Notes: generated from the sequence alone by a model not told the origin. Counted from the first letter of the stretch, positions 50,110 through 59,829 are shown. The stretch is 64,000 nucleotides of DNA from Candidatus Obscuribacter phosphatis (GCA_001899315.1 MOYA01000002.1:351070-415069), one strand, 5' to 3'. Numbers and translations: made by a program.

Positions 50110-51795
50110 GTGAGGTTCAGAAGCGGTTATTTCTATGTTGCCGCCTGGCTGGGTCTGACTTTCTTATCTCTCGCCGCTCTTTACCGAGATTGGGGGCATC
50201 CCCTCACCGGTCAGTCAGATCAATGCATGTATCTGAGCATGGCCGAATTGCTCTTGCAGGGGCGCATTCCCTATGTCCAGTGTTTCGACAATAATCCACC
50301 CCTGATTATCTATTTAAATGTAATACCAGTGGTGGTGGCAAAGTATTTTGCCTTGCCTCTCACGCTCGCTTTTAATTTGTCGGTGACCATACTGGCTATT
50401 TTTTCGTCGACGCTCTCGCTTGCCGCTCTGTGGCTCTCTCGTCGCCAAGTCGTCATCTTTGTCTCGCTTTCTTTATCTGTCTTACTGTTTGCCTCTTTCA
50501 ATTTGTCTCTCGCCCTAGATTATGGTCAAAGAGAGCATTTGTTCTTGCTTTTCTACTTTCCCTTTTTTGTTTGGCGTTTGCAAAGGGCTATGGAAGCCTC
50601 TGCCAAAGAAAGTCTGTTTAGCAAGATTTTTGCTGCCTTGCTTGGCTTTGGTGCTGCCCTTGGCTTGGCTCTTAAGCCTTACTTTGTCTTGATGGCTGCT
50701 TTTGTGGAAATGATTTTATTGGCAGTCTCGTTTTTCAACCGCGATGGCGATTTTAAGGGACGGATGGCGTCTTTGCTAAAGCCCGAATGTCTAGCACTTT
50801 ATTTTGGGCTCGGTCTTTATGCTCTGCATTTTTTGTTTTTGCCTGCGGCCGTGAGAAATGGTCTCTTTCAGTTTGTTTTGCCTATCTATCAAGCTGGCTA
50901 CGATTACTACACAAACTCTTTCCTCTTCAATCTCACTTCATTTTGGCGTACTGACTTTCTTTTTCTAGCCTTTGCCAGTTTATTGACCCTTTATATTTTG
51001 CCCCGAGCAAGAGTGGCTACGGCTATTGTCAGCATTGCCTTTGCTGCTCTTGCTTGGATAGCTACAGCTGTCTATTTTTACGCCGGACAATCTTGGCAGT
51101 ATCATCTACTGCCAATCAGATTGGCTTCTATGCTTCTCTTTTCTAGCGGTCTTGTCTCTCTCTTTTCTCTATGGCTGGCAAAGACAAAAAATGAAACTAA
51201 ATGGGAAGGATTGTTTCTCGCTTTGGCGGCTGTCTTTGCCCTTGCTTTTCCGGCTGCCAGGGCTTGTCAGGTGTACCTGCAAGGGCAGGAAGAAGAAGCA
51301 ACTTTAGAGAAGTTTGATCTGGCATTTATTGGCTTGAAAGGGCTTTGTTTTGAACATGAGATAAGCCCGGCTGTGAAAACGATAACCGAGCATGCCACTG
51401 CTAGCGATACCGTACTCTTTCTTTCTACCGCCATGGCGCCTGGTTATCCGGCTATGGTGCAGAGCGGGCGCAAGCCGGGCTCGCGCTTCATTCATGCCAT
51501 GCCCCTCGTGGTGGCAGATTATGTTGTCGAAGTTAAGAAACCACAAGATCTGAAGTGCTTTCAAGATATGCGTGCGCAGATTATTGACTGGTATCGCCAA
51601 GATATCGACAAGTACAAACCTGTTTTGATTTTTGTGCAAAAGCAAACTATGTCTGAGCTTGTCGACCGCCTCGGACTGCAGTCATTTATTTTGCAAGATT
51701 ATGTCGCCTTGCCCGAAGTTGGCGATGCCTACGGCATGACCGTCTATAAAAGAAACCCCGCAAAAGATAGTGCCAAAGGGGTAAAGTCGCCTTGA
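50110..51795 (+). CDS. polytopic membrane protein, glycosyltransferase-39-like
   Basis: 561 residues with about 10-12 membrane helices. It has an early acidic loop after TM1 (LTGQSDQCMYLSMAELLLQG), then YVQCFDNNPPLIIYLNVIPV, where D-x-x-P-P-L-I-x-Y recalls the GT-C family (PMT/ArnT, RgtA-like) that transfers sugars from lipid carriers. A soluble C-terminal domain follows (DLAFIGLKGLCFEHEISPAV on). It starts on GTG 50110 and its stop overlaps the next gene's TTG by TTGA, so expression is coupled. Role in envelope glycosylation is inferred. Confidence 0.7.
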   Translation: MRFRSGYFYVAAWLGLTFLSLAALYRDWGHPLTGQSDQCMYLSMAELLLQGRIPYVQCFDNNPPLIIYLNVIPVVVAKYFALPLTLAFNLSVTILAIFSSTLSLAALWLSRRQVVIFVSLSLSVLLFASFNLSLALDYGQREHLFLLFYFPFFVWRLQRAMEASAKESLFSKIFAALLGFGAALGLALKPYFVLMAAFVEMILLAVSFFNRDGDFKGRMASLLKPECLALYFGLGLYALHFLFLPAAVRNGLFQFVLPIYQAGYDYYTNSFLFNLTSFWRTDFLFLAFASLLTLYILPRARVATAIVSIAFAALAWIATAVYFYAGQSWQYHLLPIRLASMLLFSSGLVSLFSLWLAKTKNETKWEGLFLALAAVFALAFPAARACQVYLQGQEEEATLEKFDLAFIGLKGLCFEHEISPAVKTITEHATASDTVLFLSTAMAPGYPAMVQSGRKPGSRFIHAMPLVVADYVVEVKKPQDLKCFQDMRAQIIDWYRQDIDKYKPVLIFVQKQTMSELVDRLGLQSFILQDYVALPEVGDAYGMTVYKRNPAKDSAKGVKSP

Positions 51796-53495
51796 GTACT
51801 TCTAAAGACACTTCAAAAAATACTTTTAAAGATGCTTCTATAGGCACTCCTCTAAATATTTTGAGACTTTCTCTGGCGGCTTTGTTTTTCTGGCAAATAC
51901 TCTTTGTCGTTTTTATAGATGCGCCAATCTCAGCCACAGTAGATTTGGCTATGCAAGCCTGCAAGCGCCTTTTGGCAGGTGCAGTCATTTATCGTGATTT
52001 TTATTTTGATGACTTACCGGTGCTTGCCTGTTTGAGAATGCCGGCTATGTTTTTGCCGGTCAAGGCTTCGCTGGCTAATTTGTTTCTGGTCTTGCTCTAT
52101 CAAGGTCTTCTTTCGTTTGTCTTATTGAAAATTTTAAGGGGCGCCGCTCCCAATGTCAGTTCTACCGGTATTTATGCTGTTAGAACTGCAGGTATCTATA
52201 AAAATTTTATGGCGCCCGCCATTTATGCCGGGTTGCTGGTCTTTGCTCTAACAGCATTTCTTTTTCAGTCAGGCACTTATCAATCTTTGCTTTTTTTCGC
52301 CTTTATTCCTCTTTTGCTTGCCGATCTTTTGCAGCAGCGGGGCTGGTCTAAATTTGCTTTAGGGCTTGCCTCGGCTCTTTGTGCCTGCCAGATAAACTTT
52401 CTGCCTTTGCCATTTTTATACTTGATGTTGCTAGATTTAGATCTTTTGCCCAAGGAAAAGTTAGAGCGCTTTGGCTTGGTGGTGTTGCCTGTCTTGTTCG
52501 TTCTTCTCCTTTCTTATGCTCTATGCGGCTTCGATGGCAGGCTCTTTTTTGACCAGGTGCTCACTTGTCGGCGCGGTTTTCTTAGTCTCGATAATTTTAT
52601 GCTTTTTGGCGTCGGCACTGGGCCTGATCGGCGCGATTTGGTTTATTTGCTGGTCTTGTCTTTGTCGCTGGCATTGCCTCTTTTGCTTAGACCAGTTTTG
52701 CTTAGACCAAATTTGCTTCAATCTGATCTGGCTAAATTTAAGATGCTCGCCCCTTTAACGCTATTTGCCATCTACGGCTTTGGTGTTTATACAATCAGCA
52801 TGCCGGCTCTCACCGATAACTTTGTCTTTGCTGGTGCCAGCATTTTTGCCCTATTGGCGCTCCTCCTATTCTGCTATTTTGAACAGGCCGGGCGGCTTTT
52901 CCCTCGTCTTTTCCCCGGTCTGAAAGGGAAGAACTTAATTCTCGCCCTTTTGCTTTTCTTTGCTTTTTTGCCTGTGTTTGAGCTTGAGAGGGTCTATCGT
53001 TTTAGACATTTTATCTCTCAACCCAGAGCTGTCGCACCTTTAGACTTAGCTCTGGCTTTGCGGCGATATAGCCGCCACGATGACTTTGTTTTGTTTTTGA
53101 ATGGGCGTACCGCGCCTGCTTGCCCTCTGTTATCTGATTGTGAGCGGCGCAGCGGCTATTTTATTAGCGGCGATGAACTTGGTCTGGTTTCTTGGCTTGA
53201 AGCTCGTCGTAAGAGCTGGGGCATAGATGGTCTTTATTTGGGGCGGCATAAAGAGTATTTAGCCGAGATGAAAGCTCGTATTTTGCAAAAGCTAGATCAG
53301 GAATTAGAGAGGGCGCCGGCACTGGTCTTGATTGAAGGTGGTGAGATCGGTGACTTTCTTAAGGAGAATGGCTTTAAGGCTAAGCTGGAGAAGCATTATG
53401 AGATAGTTTGCACGGCTCGTTACTATTCGGAGAATTTGCCGCCGCGCGAATATTGCGATTGGAACTATAACTATCTGGTTTATAAGAGACGCTAG
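51792..53495 (+). CDS. polytopic membrane protein, paralogue-like to preceding gene
   Basis: 567 residues starting on TTG 51792 inside the upstream stop codon. It shares the topology and an early Y-R-D-F-Y-F-D-D-L-P-V motif, corresponding to the GT-C acidic loop of its neighbour (YVQCFDNNPPLI), and ends with a soluble C-terminal domain (VLIEGGEIGDFLKENGFKAK). Its N-terminus has an S/K/D/T repeat (STSKDTSKNTFKDAS). A short duplicated run (LLRPVLLRPNLL) comes from a tandem 15-base repeat near 52682-52720. Probably a GT-C-type sugar transferase or flippase. Confidence 0.68.
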   Translation: MSTSKDTSKNTFKDASIGTPLNILRLSLAALFFWQILFVVFIDAPISATVDLAMQACKRLLAGAVIYRDFYFDDLPVLACLRMPAMFLPVKASLANLFLVLLYQGLLSFVLLKILRGAAPNVSSTGIYAVRTAGIYKNFMAPAIYAGLLVFALTAFLFQSGTYQSLLFFAFIPLLLADLLQQRGWSKFALGLASALCACQINFLPLPFLYLMLLDLDLLPKEKLERFGLVVLPVLFVLLLSYALCGFDGRLFFDQVLTCRRGFLSLDNFMLFGVGTGPDRRDLVYLLVLSLSLALPLLLRPVLLRPNLLQSDLAKFKMLAPLTLFAIYGFGVYTISMPALTDNFVFAGASIFALLALLLFCYFEQAGRLFPRLFPGLKGKNLILALLLFFAFLPVFELERVYRFRHFISQPRAVAPLDLALALRRYSRHDDFVLFLNGRTAPACPLLSDCERRSGYFISGDELGLVSWLEARRKSWGIDGLYLGRHKEYLAEMKARILQKLDQELERAPALVLIEGGEIGDFLKENGFKAKLEKHYEIVCTARYYSENLPPREYCDWNYNYLVYKRR

Positions 53496-53596
53496 AGAGC
53501 CGGCTTGGCTTTTGGGTGTCGAAAAAAAGCCTTATGGGTATATATGTTCTTGTTGTTTCTGGCTGGTGTATTGGGAAACTGGGAGCTTGATGGTTT

Positions 53597-54649
53597 ATGG
53601 GCGGTACCGATAGGAGAAATGAGGTAGCCGGGGGCAAGACCGATAGGGAAGTGCCCCAGGAGATTAAGCCGTTTGATCAGATGACCCCTGGAGACAGACA
53701 AGCTTTTGAGCGCTTTGTGCAGCAGATGACTGCGCCCAACAGTCAAGATAACGGCATTGTCTGCAAAGATATCTATAAAAGTAAGAAAGACGCCACCCAA
53801 GTGACTTCGCTTGAGTTTGATACTTGCTATTTTAGTCAGACCTTAGATAACGGTCGTTCGCGACAGATCGAGGCGCCGGTTATGCAGCCCGGGGCAGATG
53901 GCACGCCGCGACCGGTGAAAGAGAAGATTACCACCGAAGGTGTGACCATGGACAGCCGCAGGCTTTACGCCTTTGTGCATGCTCTGCCTTCGGTGCGCCC
54001 TGTGTCTTTTGATACTGCCGAAGGCAAGAAAGCCGGTACGGCATTTTTTGTATCATCCGACGGCTTGATGGCTACTAATGCCCATGTTGAGGAAGGCTCG
54101 CAGGGGCGGCTGAAAGTGAAGCTGTTGCGCCCCGACGGCAGCGAAGAAGAACGCGATGCCTTTGTGGTCAAGCGCAGTCCTGGGCAAGACTTATCTCTTT
54201 TGCAGGTGGTGGCTAGGCCAGGAGAAACCTTTCAAGCCCTGAAGCTTAGTAAAGTGACCGACTGGCGGCAGCAAGAACCCTTGGTGCAAATCGGCAATGC
54301 CAACGGTGAAGGCAAGATCAGTATGGCTAAGGCTCGTTTCTCGGGGCTAATTAATCAAAATGAGATTCCCTTTGACCAACAGCCTAAAGATGTCTACCAA
54401 GGACGCACCCTCTTCAAGGTAGAGGCGCCCATTCCGCGAGGCTATTCCGGTGGCGTTATTCTTTCGATTCCGGGCTCGGAGAAGGACGTCATGACTGGTC
54501 GTGTCACAATGAACGGCGAGTCGGCTGTGCGCGGAGTCACTGTCTATAGCGACACAAATAAAACTGCCTATGTCATTCCGGCAGCGAGGGTGCAGTTTTT
54601 GCTAGATGAATATCGCAAAGAGAAAGAGCCGCCCGCCAAAAAGCCGTAA
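53597..54649 (+). CDS. trypsin-like serine protease without export signal
   Basis: 350 residues. The catalytic residues are intact: His163 in GLMATNAHVEEG, Asp198 in GQDLSLLQV, and Ser284 in PRGYSGGVIL. The oxyanion segment is GYSGG instead of GNSGG. The first 130 residues form a unique N-terminal region; there is no PDZ domain and no signal peptide, so unlike HtrA/DegP it should remain inside unless exported another way. It follows the two membrane proteins by about 100 bases and ends 4 bases from cysS, convergent. Confidence 0.82.
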   Translation: MGGTDRRNEVAGGKTDREVPQEIKPFDQMTPGDRQAFERFVQQMTAPNSQDNGIVCKDIYKSKKDATQVTSLEFDTCYFSQTLDNGRSRQIEAPVMQPGADGTPRPVKEKITTEGVTMDSRRLYAFVHALPSVRPVSFDTAEGKKAGTAFFVSSDGLMATNAHVEEGSQGRLKVKLLRPDGSEEERDAFVVKRSPGQDLSLLQVVARPGETFQALKLSKVTDWRQQEPLVQIGNANGEGKISMAKARFSGLINQNEIPFDQQPKDVYQGRTLFKVEAPIPRGYSGGVILSIPGSEKDVMTGRVTMNGESAVRGVTVYSDTNKTAYVIPAARVQFLLDEYRKEKEPPAKKP

Positions 54650-54653
54650 GCTT

Positions 54654-56081
54654 TTAGATGGTCTCCCAGGTGGCGCCCTGGGGGGTATCCATTACAGCTA
54701 TACCGATATCGGTTAATTGTTTTCTGATCGCGTCGGCTCGTTCAAAGTCTTTGTCAGCCTTGGCTTTCTGTCTCATCTCAAGCAAGATGCCGACTAGCTT
54801 TTCTTTTTGCTCGTCTTTGAGATTTTTGCGATTGTCCAGCAAGGTCAAGCCCAAGACCGCCGCATGTTCAAGCAAGACATCGATAAGTACTTGTCTGGCG
54901 GCGCTTTCTTTGTCTTTTAGGGCTGAAATCTGATCGGCTATTTGATAGAGGTGCGAAATAGCGATAGCTGTATTGAAGTCATTATTCATCGCTTGTCTAA
55001 ACTCAGCTTTGAATTTTTCTGCCGCCGCCAAAATATCTTTGCCGGCAGCGCCTTTCAGTTCCAGTCCATCATTTAAGTGGGCTGCCCTGACCAGTCTTTG
55101 CAGTCCGCTTTTCACCGCCGCTAAGCTTTCGGGGCTGAAATCAATGGGATTGCGATAATGGGTTTGCAAGACAAAAAGCCTGATCGCATCAGGTTCATAC
55201 TCGCGCAAGAGGTCTTTGATTGTTTTGAAATTACCAAGCGACTTAGCCATTTTTTCTTGGCTGACTTGAATAAAGCCGTTATGCAACCAATAGCGAGCCA
55301 GTGGGTGCTTGTGCAAGGCTTCAGACTGGGCGATTTCGTTTTCGTGGTGCGGAAAGACCAGGTCTTCGCCGCCCGAGTGAATATCTATGGTTTCACCGAG
55401 AATGTGTTTGACCATGGTCGAGCACTCCAGGTGCCAACCGGGTCTGCCGTAGCCCCAGGGGCTTTGCCAGCCTAACTCATCTTTGTCGGCACTTTTCCAG
55501 AGGGCAAAGTCGACTGCATTTTTTTTGAGCTTTTGCAGTTCTTCTTGCGCCACCACTTGTTCACGGGCGCCGACCATAAGCTCGTCTAGATTTTTCTTGC
55601 CTAGTTTGCCATAGTCGTTAAAGCTGCCCACATCAAAATAGACATCACCACCGGCTTGATAGGCGTGTCCGGCTTTGATCAGCCCCTCAACAAAGCTAAT
55701 CATCTGCGCGATAAATTCGGTGGCACGCGGCTCAAAGTCGGGCGCTTGCACATTGAGAGCGTGCATGTCTTCCCAGAAAGCAAAGGTGTATTCGCGAGCC
55801 AGCTTGTCTGGCCCGATGCCGCGTTCGCGAGCGCGATTGATTATTTTGTCGTCGACATCGGTGATGTTGCGCACATAGACAACGTCATAACCGACAAAGC
55901 GCAAATAGCGCTGTACGGTGTCCCAGACTATTTCTTTGCGGGCATGACCAAGGTGACTGGAGTCATAGACTGTGGGGCCGCAGGCATAAATTTTCACAGT
56001 CTTACCCGAGACAGGCACAAAGTCTTCTTTCTTGCCTGTGAGGGTATTGAATACTTGAATTTTTTCGACTTCTGAATTCAC
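54654..56081 (-). CDS. cysS: cysteinyl-tRNA synthetase
   Basis: 475 residues, class I. HIGH-type motif SHLGHARKEI preceded by the Zn ligand in CGPTVYD. Zn-site WHLECSTMVKH, the HHENEIAQSEA segment, and the KMSKS loop as KMAKSLGNF. DALR-type C-terminal domain ends with a KADKDFERADAIRKQL. It follows gltX by 18 bases; a gltX-cysS pairing is common in bacteria. Confidence 0.97.
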   Translation of the reverse strand: MNSEVEKIQVFNTLTGKKEDFVPVSGKTVKIYACGPTVYDSSHLGHARKEIVWDTVQRYLRFVGYDVVYVRNITDVDDKIINRARERGIGPDKLAREYTFAFWEDMHALNVQAPDFEPRATEFIAQMISFVEGLIKAGHAYQAGGDVYFDVGSFNDYGKLGKKNLDELMVGAREQVVAQEELQKLKKNAVDFALWKSADKDELGWQSPWGYGRPGWHLECSTMVKHILGETIDIHSGGEDLVFPHHENEIAQSEALHKHPLARYWLHNGFIQVSQEKMAKSLGNFKTIKDLLREYEPDAIRLFVLQTHYRNPIDFSPESLAAVKSGLQRLVRAAHLNDGLELKGAAGKDILAAAEKFKAEFRQAMNNDFNTAIAISHLYQIADQISALKDKESAARQVLIDVLLEHAAVLGLTLLDNRKNLKDEQKEKLVGILLEMRQKAKADKDFERADAIRKQLTDIGIAVMDTPQGATWETI

Positions 56082-56099
56082 TTTACTTTGCTAAGCAAC

Positions 56100-57590
56100 T
56101 TATTTTGATAAGCAACAATGTTCTAGGGCTGCCTCTAGGCGAGTGCGTACTCGCTTTTCTCCAAGAATAGAGAGAGTGGCTCCGAGGTCTGGACCATGGG
56201 TGGTGCCCGAGAGAGCGGCTCTGATTGGCCAGTAGAGATCTTTACCTTTCATGCCGATTTCCTTACCCAAGGCGTCTACTGTCTTTTTACATGAAGCCGG
56301 GTCGGCAAAATCAAAGCTTGTCAGCTTGTCTAAGAGAGTTTTGAGTACTACAGGAGCTTTATCACCCTTTAGAACGGTCTCTTTTACTTCTTCTTCGATG
56401 GTTGGTTTGGCATCAAAGAAGAAACGAGCCGCCTCTGTGATTTCACTGAGAGTGGTGAGGTTGTTGCGCACGGCTGCGACAATGTGCTCAAGCTCTTTTT
56501 GGCTGTACTGGCTGAGATCGAAATCTGGCAAGAAAGGCAGAGCCCGCTCGGTGATTAGTTCTATCGGTAGTTGTCTGATGTAATGACCGTTGAACCAGTT
56601 GAGGCGGTCTACGTCAAAGACTGCCGGGCTCTTGCTTACTTTGTCTAGATCAAAGACGGCAGCAGCTTCTTCTAGTGTATAAATTTCTTTCTCTTGCGGA
56701 TGAGTCCAGCTCATCTGGGTGAGATAGTTGACTATCGCTTCAGGCATATAGCCTTTCTTGCGATAGTAATCGATGTGCACAGATTCGCCGTGTTTGCGCT
56801 TCGATAGTTTCTGTCTTTCAAGATCGAAGATGAGGGGGGCATGGGCGAACACCGGTGGATTGGTTTCAAGCGCTTCGTAGATAAGCAGTTGCTTGGCGGT
56901 GTTGTGAATGTGGTCTTCACCTCTAATCACATGGGTGATCTTCATGTCGATGTCGTCTATGACTACGGCAAAATTATAGATGGCTACGCCCGACGACTTG
57001 ATGATCACCATGTCGCCGCCCAAGTCTGATGTATCAATGGCGATTTCGCCCTTGATGCTGTCATGCCATGCCACCATGCGTGGTTCTTCCACGATGAAGC
57101 GCACCGAGGGGATGCGACCTTCGGCTTCGTATTTGGTGCGAGCGGCATCGGTGAGGTCACGCCCTCTATTGTCATAGCGGGGTGCCTGACCGGTCTCTTT
57201 CTGCTCTTCTTTGAGAGCGGTCAATTCTTCGGTGGTGGCATAGCATAAATAAGCAGTTTTGTTTTTGATCAGCTTATCGGCGAAATGCTCGTAATGGTCG
57301 ATTTTGTCGGTCTGTTTGTAAGGCGGGTAAGGTCCACCTATGTCTGGACCTTCGTCCCAGGTCAGACCGAGCCACTTAAGACCGTCGATTATGTCTTTTG
57401 TGTATTCGTCTTTGCTGCGTACTTCGTCTGTGTCTTCTAGGCGCAATACGAAAGTGCCGCCATGACGCTTGGCAAACAAATAGTTGTAAAGAGCGGTGCG
57501 GGCTGTGCCAACGTGCAAATGACCGGTGGGGCTGGGTGCAATTCTCACCCTCACCTTGTCTTTTACTTGTTGGTTAGCATGGTCGCTCAT
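56100..57590 (-). CDS. gltX: glutamyl-tRNA synthetase
   Basis: 496 residues, class I discriminating or non-discriminating type. HIGH motif PSPTGHLHVGTARTALYNY, RGEDHIHNTAKQLLIYEAL, and KMSKS loop KLSKRKHGESVH. The C-terminal anticodon domain is complete (KGKDLYWPIRAALSGT). Besides protein synthesis it supplies the Glu-tRNA used by the HemA encoded at 34.1 kb. First gene of the pair with cysS. Confidence 0.97.
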   Translation of the reverse strand: MSDHANQQVKDKVRVRIAPSPTGHLHVGTARTALYNYLFAKRHGGTFVLRLEDTDEVRSKDEYTKDIIDGLKWLGLTWDEGPDIGGPYPPYKQTDKIDHYEHFADKLIKNKTAYLCYATTEELTALKEEQKETGQAPRYDNRGRDLTDAARTKYEAEGRIPSVRFIVEEPRMVAWHDSIKGEIAIDTSDLGGDMVIIKSSGVAIYNFAVVIDDIDMKITHVIRGEDHIHNTAKQLLIYEALETNPPVFAHAPLIFDLERQKLSKRKHGESVHIDYYRKKGYMPEAIVNYLTQMSWTHPQEKEIYTLEEAAAVFDLDKVSKSPAVFDVDRLNWFNGHYIRQLPIELITERALPFLPDFDLSQYSQKELEHIVAAVRNNLTTLSEITEAARFFFDAKPTIEEEVKETVLKGDKAPVVLKTLLDKLTSFDFADPASCKKTVDALGKEIGMKGKDLYWPIRAALSGTTHGPDLGATLSILGEKRVRTRLEAALEHCCLSK

Positions 57591-57685
57591 CGCTTTTGCC
57601 TTTTGCTATTTGAGCGCCCATTCTAACAAAGAGTGCGCCGCATAGCATTGCGTCGCACTTCTTTAACTTCATGTTTAGTTGCGCT

Positions 57686-58528
57686 TTATTTGACCTTATC
57701 TTGCAAGACCATGCAGTCAACCATGGCTACGCCCGATGAGATCATATTGAGTTTGTTTGCGGCGCCTCTGGAAAGGTCAATGATGCGGTCTCCCGAGAAA
57801 GGTCCGCGGTCGTTAACTTCCACCACGCATGAATCACCGGTGCGGCGGTTCATAACCAAGAGTTTGGTGCCGAAAGGCAAGGTACGATGGGCGGCGGTAA
57901 AGCCGTCCTGGTCGAAGACATCACCATTAGAGGTGCGTCTGCCGTGGAACTTGCCGCCGTACCAAGAAGCTTGCCCAGAAAAGTCGGCTTCAAAGTTGGT
58001 TGGGGCGACGCTGCCCACTCTAGACAGGGCGACATAAGCCTGGTCGGCACCTTGGCTTTCAGCCATCTTGAGGAAGTTTTGAGGAATGGGCTGTACGCCG
58101 AGGATGCCTCTGATATTGTTGACCAGTTTGAAGCTGGCTTCCAGAGGGCTTTCGCCTTTGCCTGAAGCATCCGGCACTGCAAAAGTAACTACGGCTTTGC
58201 CGTCCACATGAATGGCAGCCATTTCGCCTTCTTGGGCGGGTACCAATCTTGTTGGGTCTAATTTGTCATCTTTGAGAAGCCCTTGCAGCTTGTCTGCCAG
58301 GTTTTCAGCGCGATCTTCCAGTGATTCATCAGAAGAGCTGTAATCGCCTTCTTTGAATGAAATCAGTTCTTTACCGTTCAGGGTGACTGAGGCCAGTTCG
58401 CGGTCGTTCTCTTCCCATACAGAAGCTTCTACTTCTGGATCTATCGAGGAAGCAGCCAGTACCTGAGAGGCAGAACAAACAGTGCTGCACAGGCTGATTA
58501 TGGCGGCTAATAACAACTTGCTTTTCAT
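57686..58528 (-). CDS. RlpA-like septal ring protein (DPBB domain)
   Basis: 280 residues. Signal peptide (LAAIISLCSTVCSASQVLA). The C-terminal 100 residues are a double-psi beta-barrel: GQASWYGGKFHGRRTSNGD, TAAHRTLPFGTKLLVMNRR, VEVNDRGPFSGDRIIDLSRG. The Asp in VNDRGPF and the His in TAAHRTLPFG are those of active RlpA lytic transglycosylases that cleave naked glycan strands. The middle domain (40-170) looks like the region found in cyanobacterial RlpA-like proteins. Secreted or periplasmic, wall metabolism. Confidence 0.9.
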   Translation of the reverse strand: MKSKLLLAAIISLCSTVCSASQVLAASSIDPEVEASVWEENDRELASVTLNGKELISFKEGDYSSSDESLEDRAENLADKLQGLLKDDKLDPTRLVPAQEGEMAAIHVDGKAVVTFAVPDASGKGESPLEASFKLVNNIRGILGVQPIPQNFLKMAESQGADQAYVALSRVGSVAPTNFEADFSGQASWYGGKFHGRRTSNGDVFDQDGFTAAHRTLPFGTKLLVMNRRTGDSCVVEVNDRGPFSGDRIIDLSRGAANKLNMISSGVAMVDCMVLQDKVK

Positions 58529-59073
58529 CGGTCTGTAAACTCTCTTATGGGCTAGCGCGGCAACCGGTCTGTGTTTTGCGGCTCCGTGCGGCTTTCTATT
58601 CGAGTCTTTCTCCTTCTAGTCAAGGTTCGGTCCGAAGCAGGCGAAAAGGTATCAGAGTGCCGATGCTCAAGTCAAAAATCTGCTGACAACCCTGGTGGGC
58701 TCTCAGTATTGCAGTGATAGCTGCTTTCTTTGAGAAAGTTAAGGGTTGGGTAGATTGACAGGCTGATAAAAATTAAACGCCGTATGACAACCCGGCGTAT
58801 ATATCGGCTCTGTTTTTGTTCCCGTTTGTGAGTGGTATTTAATGTGGTGCCAAGGGGATTGTAGTCAAGTGGCGATCGTAACAGACTGTAAAAGCTTGGT
58901 TAAACGTCGCCTATTTTTCTCATTAGATCCGTAATACCAAGTCGCATTTTTCTGCCATTAGGCAATCTATGAGCAATAGAAGCCGCCTGGCTATATCATG
59001 ACAAGGCGGCTTCTTTGTTTACTTTTCTTTATCAAAAGTTGTGCGATTTAATCTATTTTGCATGCATGGCAAT
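58529..59073. other. 545-base gene-free gap with orphan terminator
   Basis: No convincing coding frame. It holds the rlpA upstream region (minus strand), a hairpin ACGCC/GGCGT near 58777-58798, a tRNA-like fragment near 58854-58893 (rejected) and an intrinsic terminator at 58978-59020 pointing away from both neighbouring genes. The size and the terminator would allow a small RNA on the plus strand. Confidence 0.5.
58978..59020 (+). terminator. orphan intrinsic terminator
   Basis: An 11-base perfect stem AGAAGCCGCCT (58978-58988) with its complement (59004-59014) and a T-rich tail TTGTTTACTTTTC on the plus strand. No plus-strand gene precedes it. It could also stop yebC transcripts coming from the other side, but the minus-strand tail is poorer in T. 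Confidence 0.75.
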
Positions 59074-59829
59074 TCAATTTAGATATTCCGACATCCAGTC
59101 TTGATCCATCTCGAAATTAGCAAAAACATTCTGCACATCGTCGTGATTCTCAAGGTTGTCCAGCAGTTTCAAGAGCAGCTTGGCCGTGTCTTTGCTGGTG
59201 ATTTCCACAGTCGAGAGCGGCACCAAATTGCTCTGAGCCGAGCTTACTTTCTTGCCGTTTTTGGCAAGGGCGTTCTGTACTGCTTCTAGAGTTTCGCTCT
59301 TGGTGATCACCAAAATCTCGTCATCACTGATTTCTACGTCTTCGGCGCCGGCTTCCAGGGCTTCCAAAAGAAAGCTGTCTTCATCGAACTTAGCCGGCTT
59401 CTCAACCTGTATTTCACCGCGTTCTTTGAACATCCAATTGACGCAACCGCTTTCGCCGAGGTTCCCGCCAAACTTTGAGAAATAGGAGCGTACATCGCCG
59501 GCGGTGCGATTACGATTGTCGGTAGTGCATTTGACAAGCACGGCTACACCACCGGGTCCGTAACCTTCGTATACAAGTTCTTCAAAGTTATCTGAACTGC
59601 CTGCGCCGCTGCCCTTCTCGATCGCTCTTTGAATGTTGTCGTTGGGCACGCCTTCGGCTTTGGCTCTATCAATAGCTTGTCTCAAGCGAAAGTTGGCGTT
59701 TGGATCGCCGCCGCCCAGCTTGGCAGCCACAATAATTTCGCGTGACATCTTGGCGTAAATCACGGCTTTTTTGGCATCTACTACGGCTTTGGCCCTTTTT
59801 ATATTGGCCCACTTGGAATGCCCGGACAC
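59074..59829 (-). CDS. YebC/PmpR family regulator (TACO1-like)
   Basis: 251 residues from GTG 59829, with GGAGTG about seven bases upstream. The first residues, SGHSKWANIKRAK, mark the family's usual N-terminus, so the frame open up to 59958 is not translated. Other hallmarks: NDNIQRAIEKGSG, YEGYGPGGVAVLVKCTTDNRNRTAGDVR, and a C-terminal LLDNLENHDDVQNVFANFEM. The protein is a transcription or translation factor; recent work links it to ribosome stalling at proline stretches. Confidence 0.95.
   Translation of the reverse strand: MSGHSKWANIKRAKAVVDAKKAVIYAKMSREIIVAAKLGGGDPNANFRLRQAIDRAKAEGVPNDNIQRAIEKGSGAGSSDNFEELVYEGYGPGGVAVLVKCTTDNRNRTAGDVRSYFSKFGGNLGESGCVNWMFKERGEIQVEKPAKFDEDSFLLEALEAGAEDVEISDDEILVITKSETLEAVQNALAKNGKKVSSAQSNLVPLSTVEITSKDTAKLLLKLLDNLENHDDVQNVFANFEMDQDWMSEYLN

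Noticed and set aside
58529-58760. Possible c-di-AMP (ydaO) riboswitch upstream of the RlpA-like gene
   Set aside because: Such genes often have one, but on the minus strand I cannot find the family's conserved core or its paired ends.
58755-58783. TTGACA as a plus-strand promoter for the orphan terminator
   Set aside because: No -10 box is found at 16-18 bases; the nearest TATGAC is 22 bases away.
58854-58893. A tRNA-Tyr-like 5' half (GGGGATT start, CTGTAAA loop)
   Set aside because: The D-stem and anticodon stem do not pair and there is no T-arm or acceptor 3' strand, so it is likely chance.
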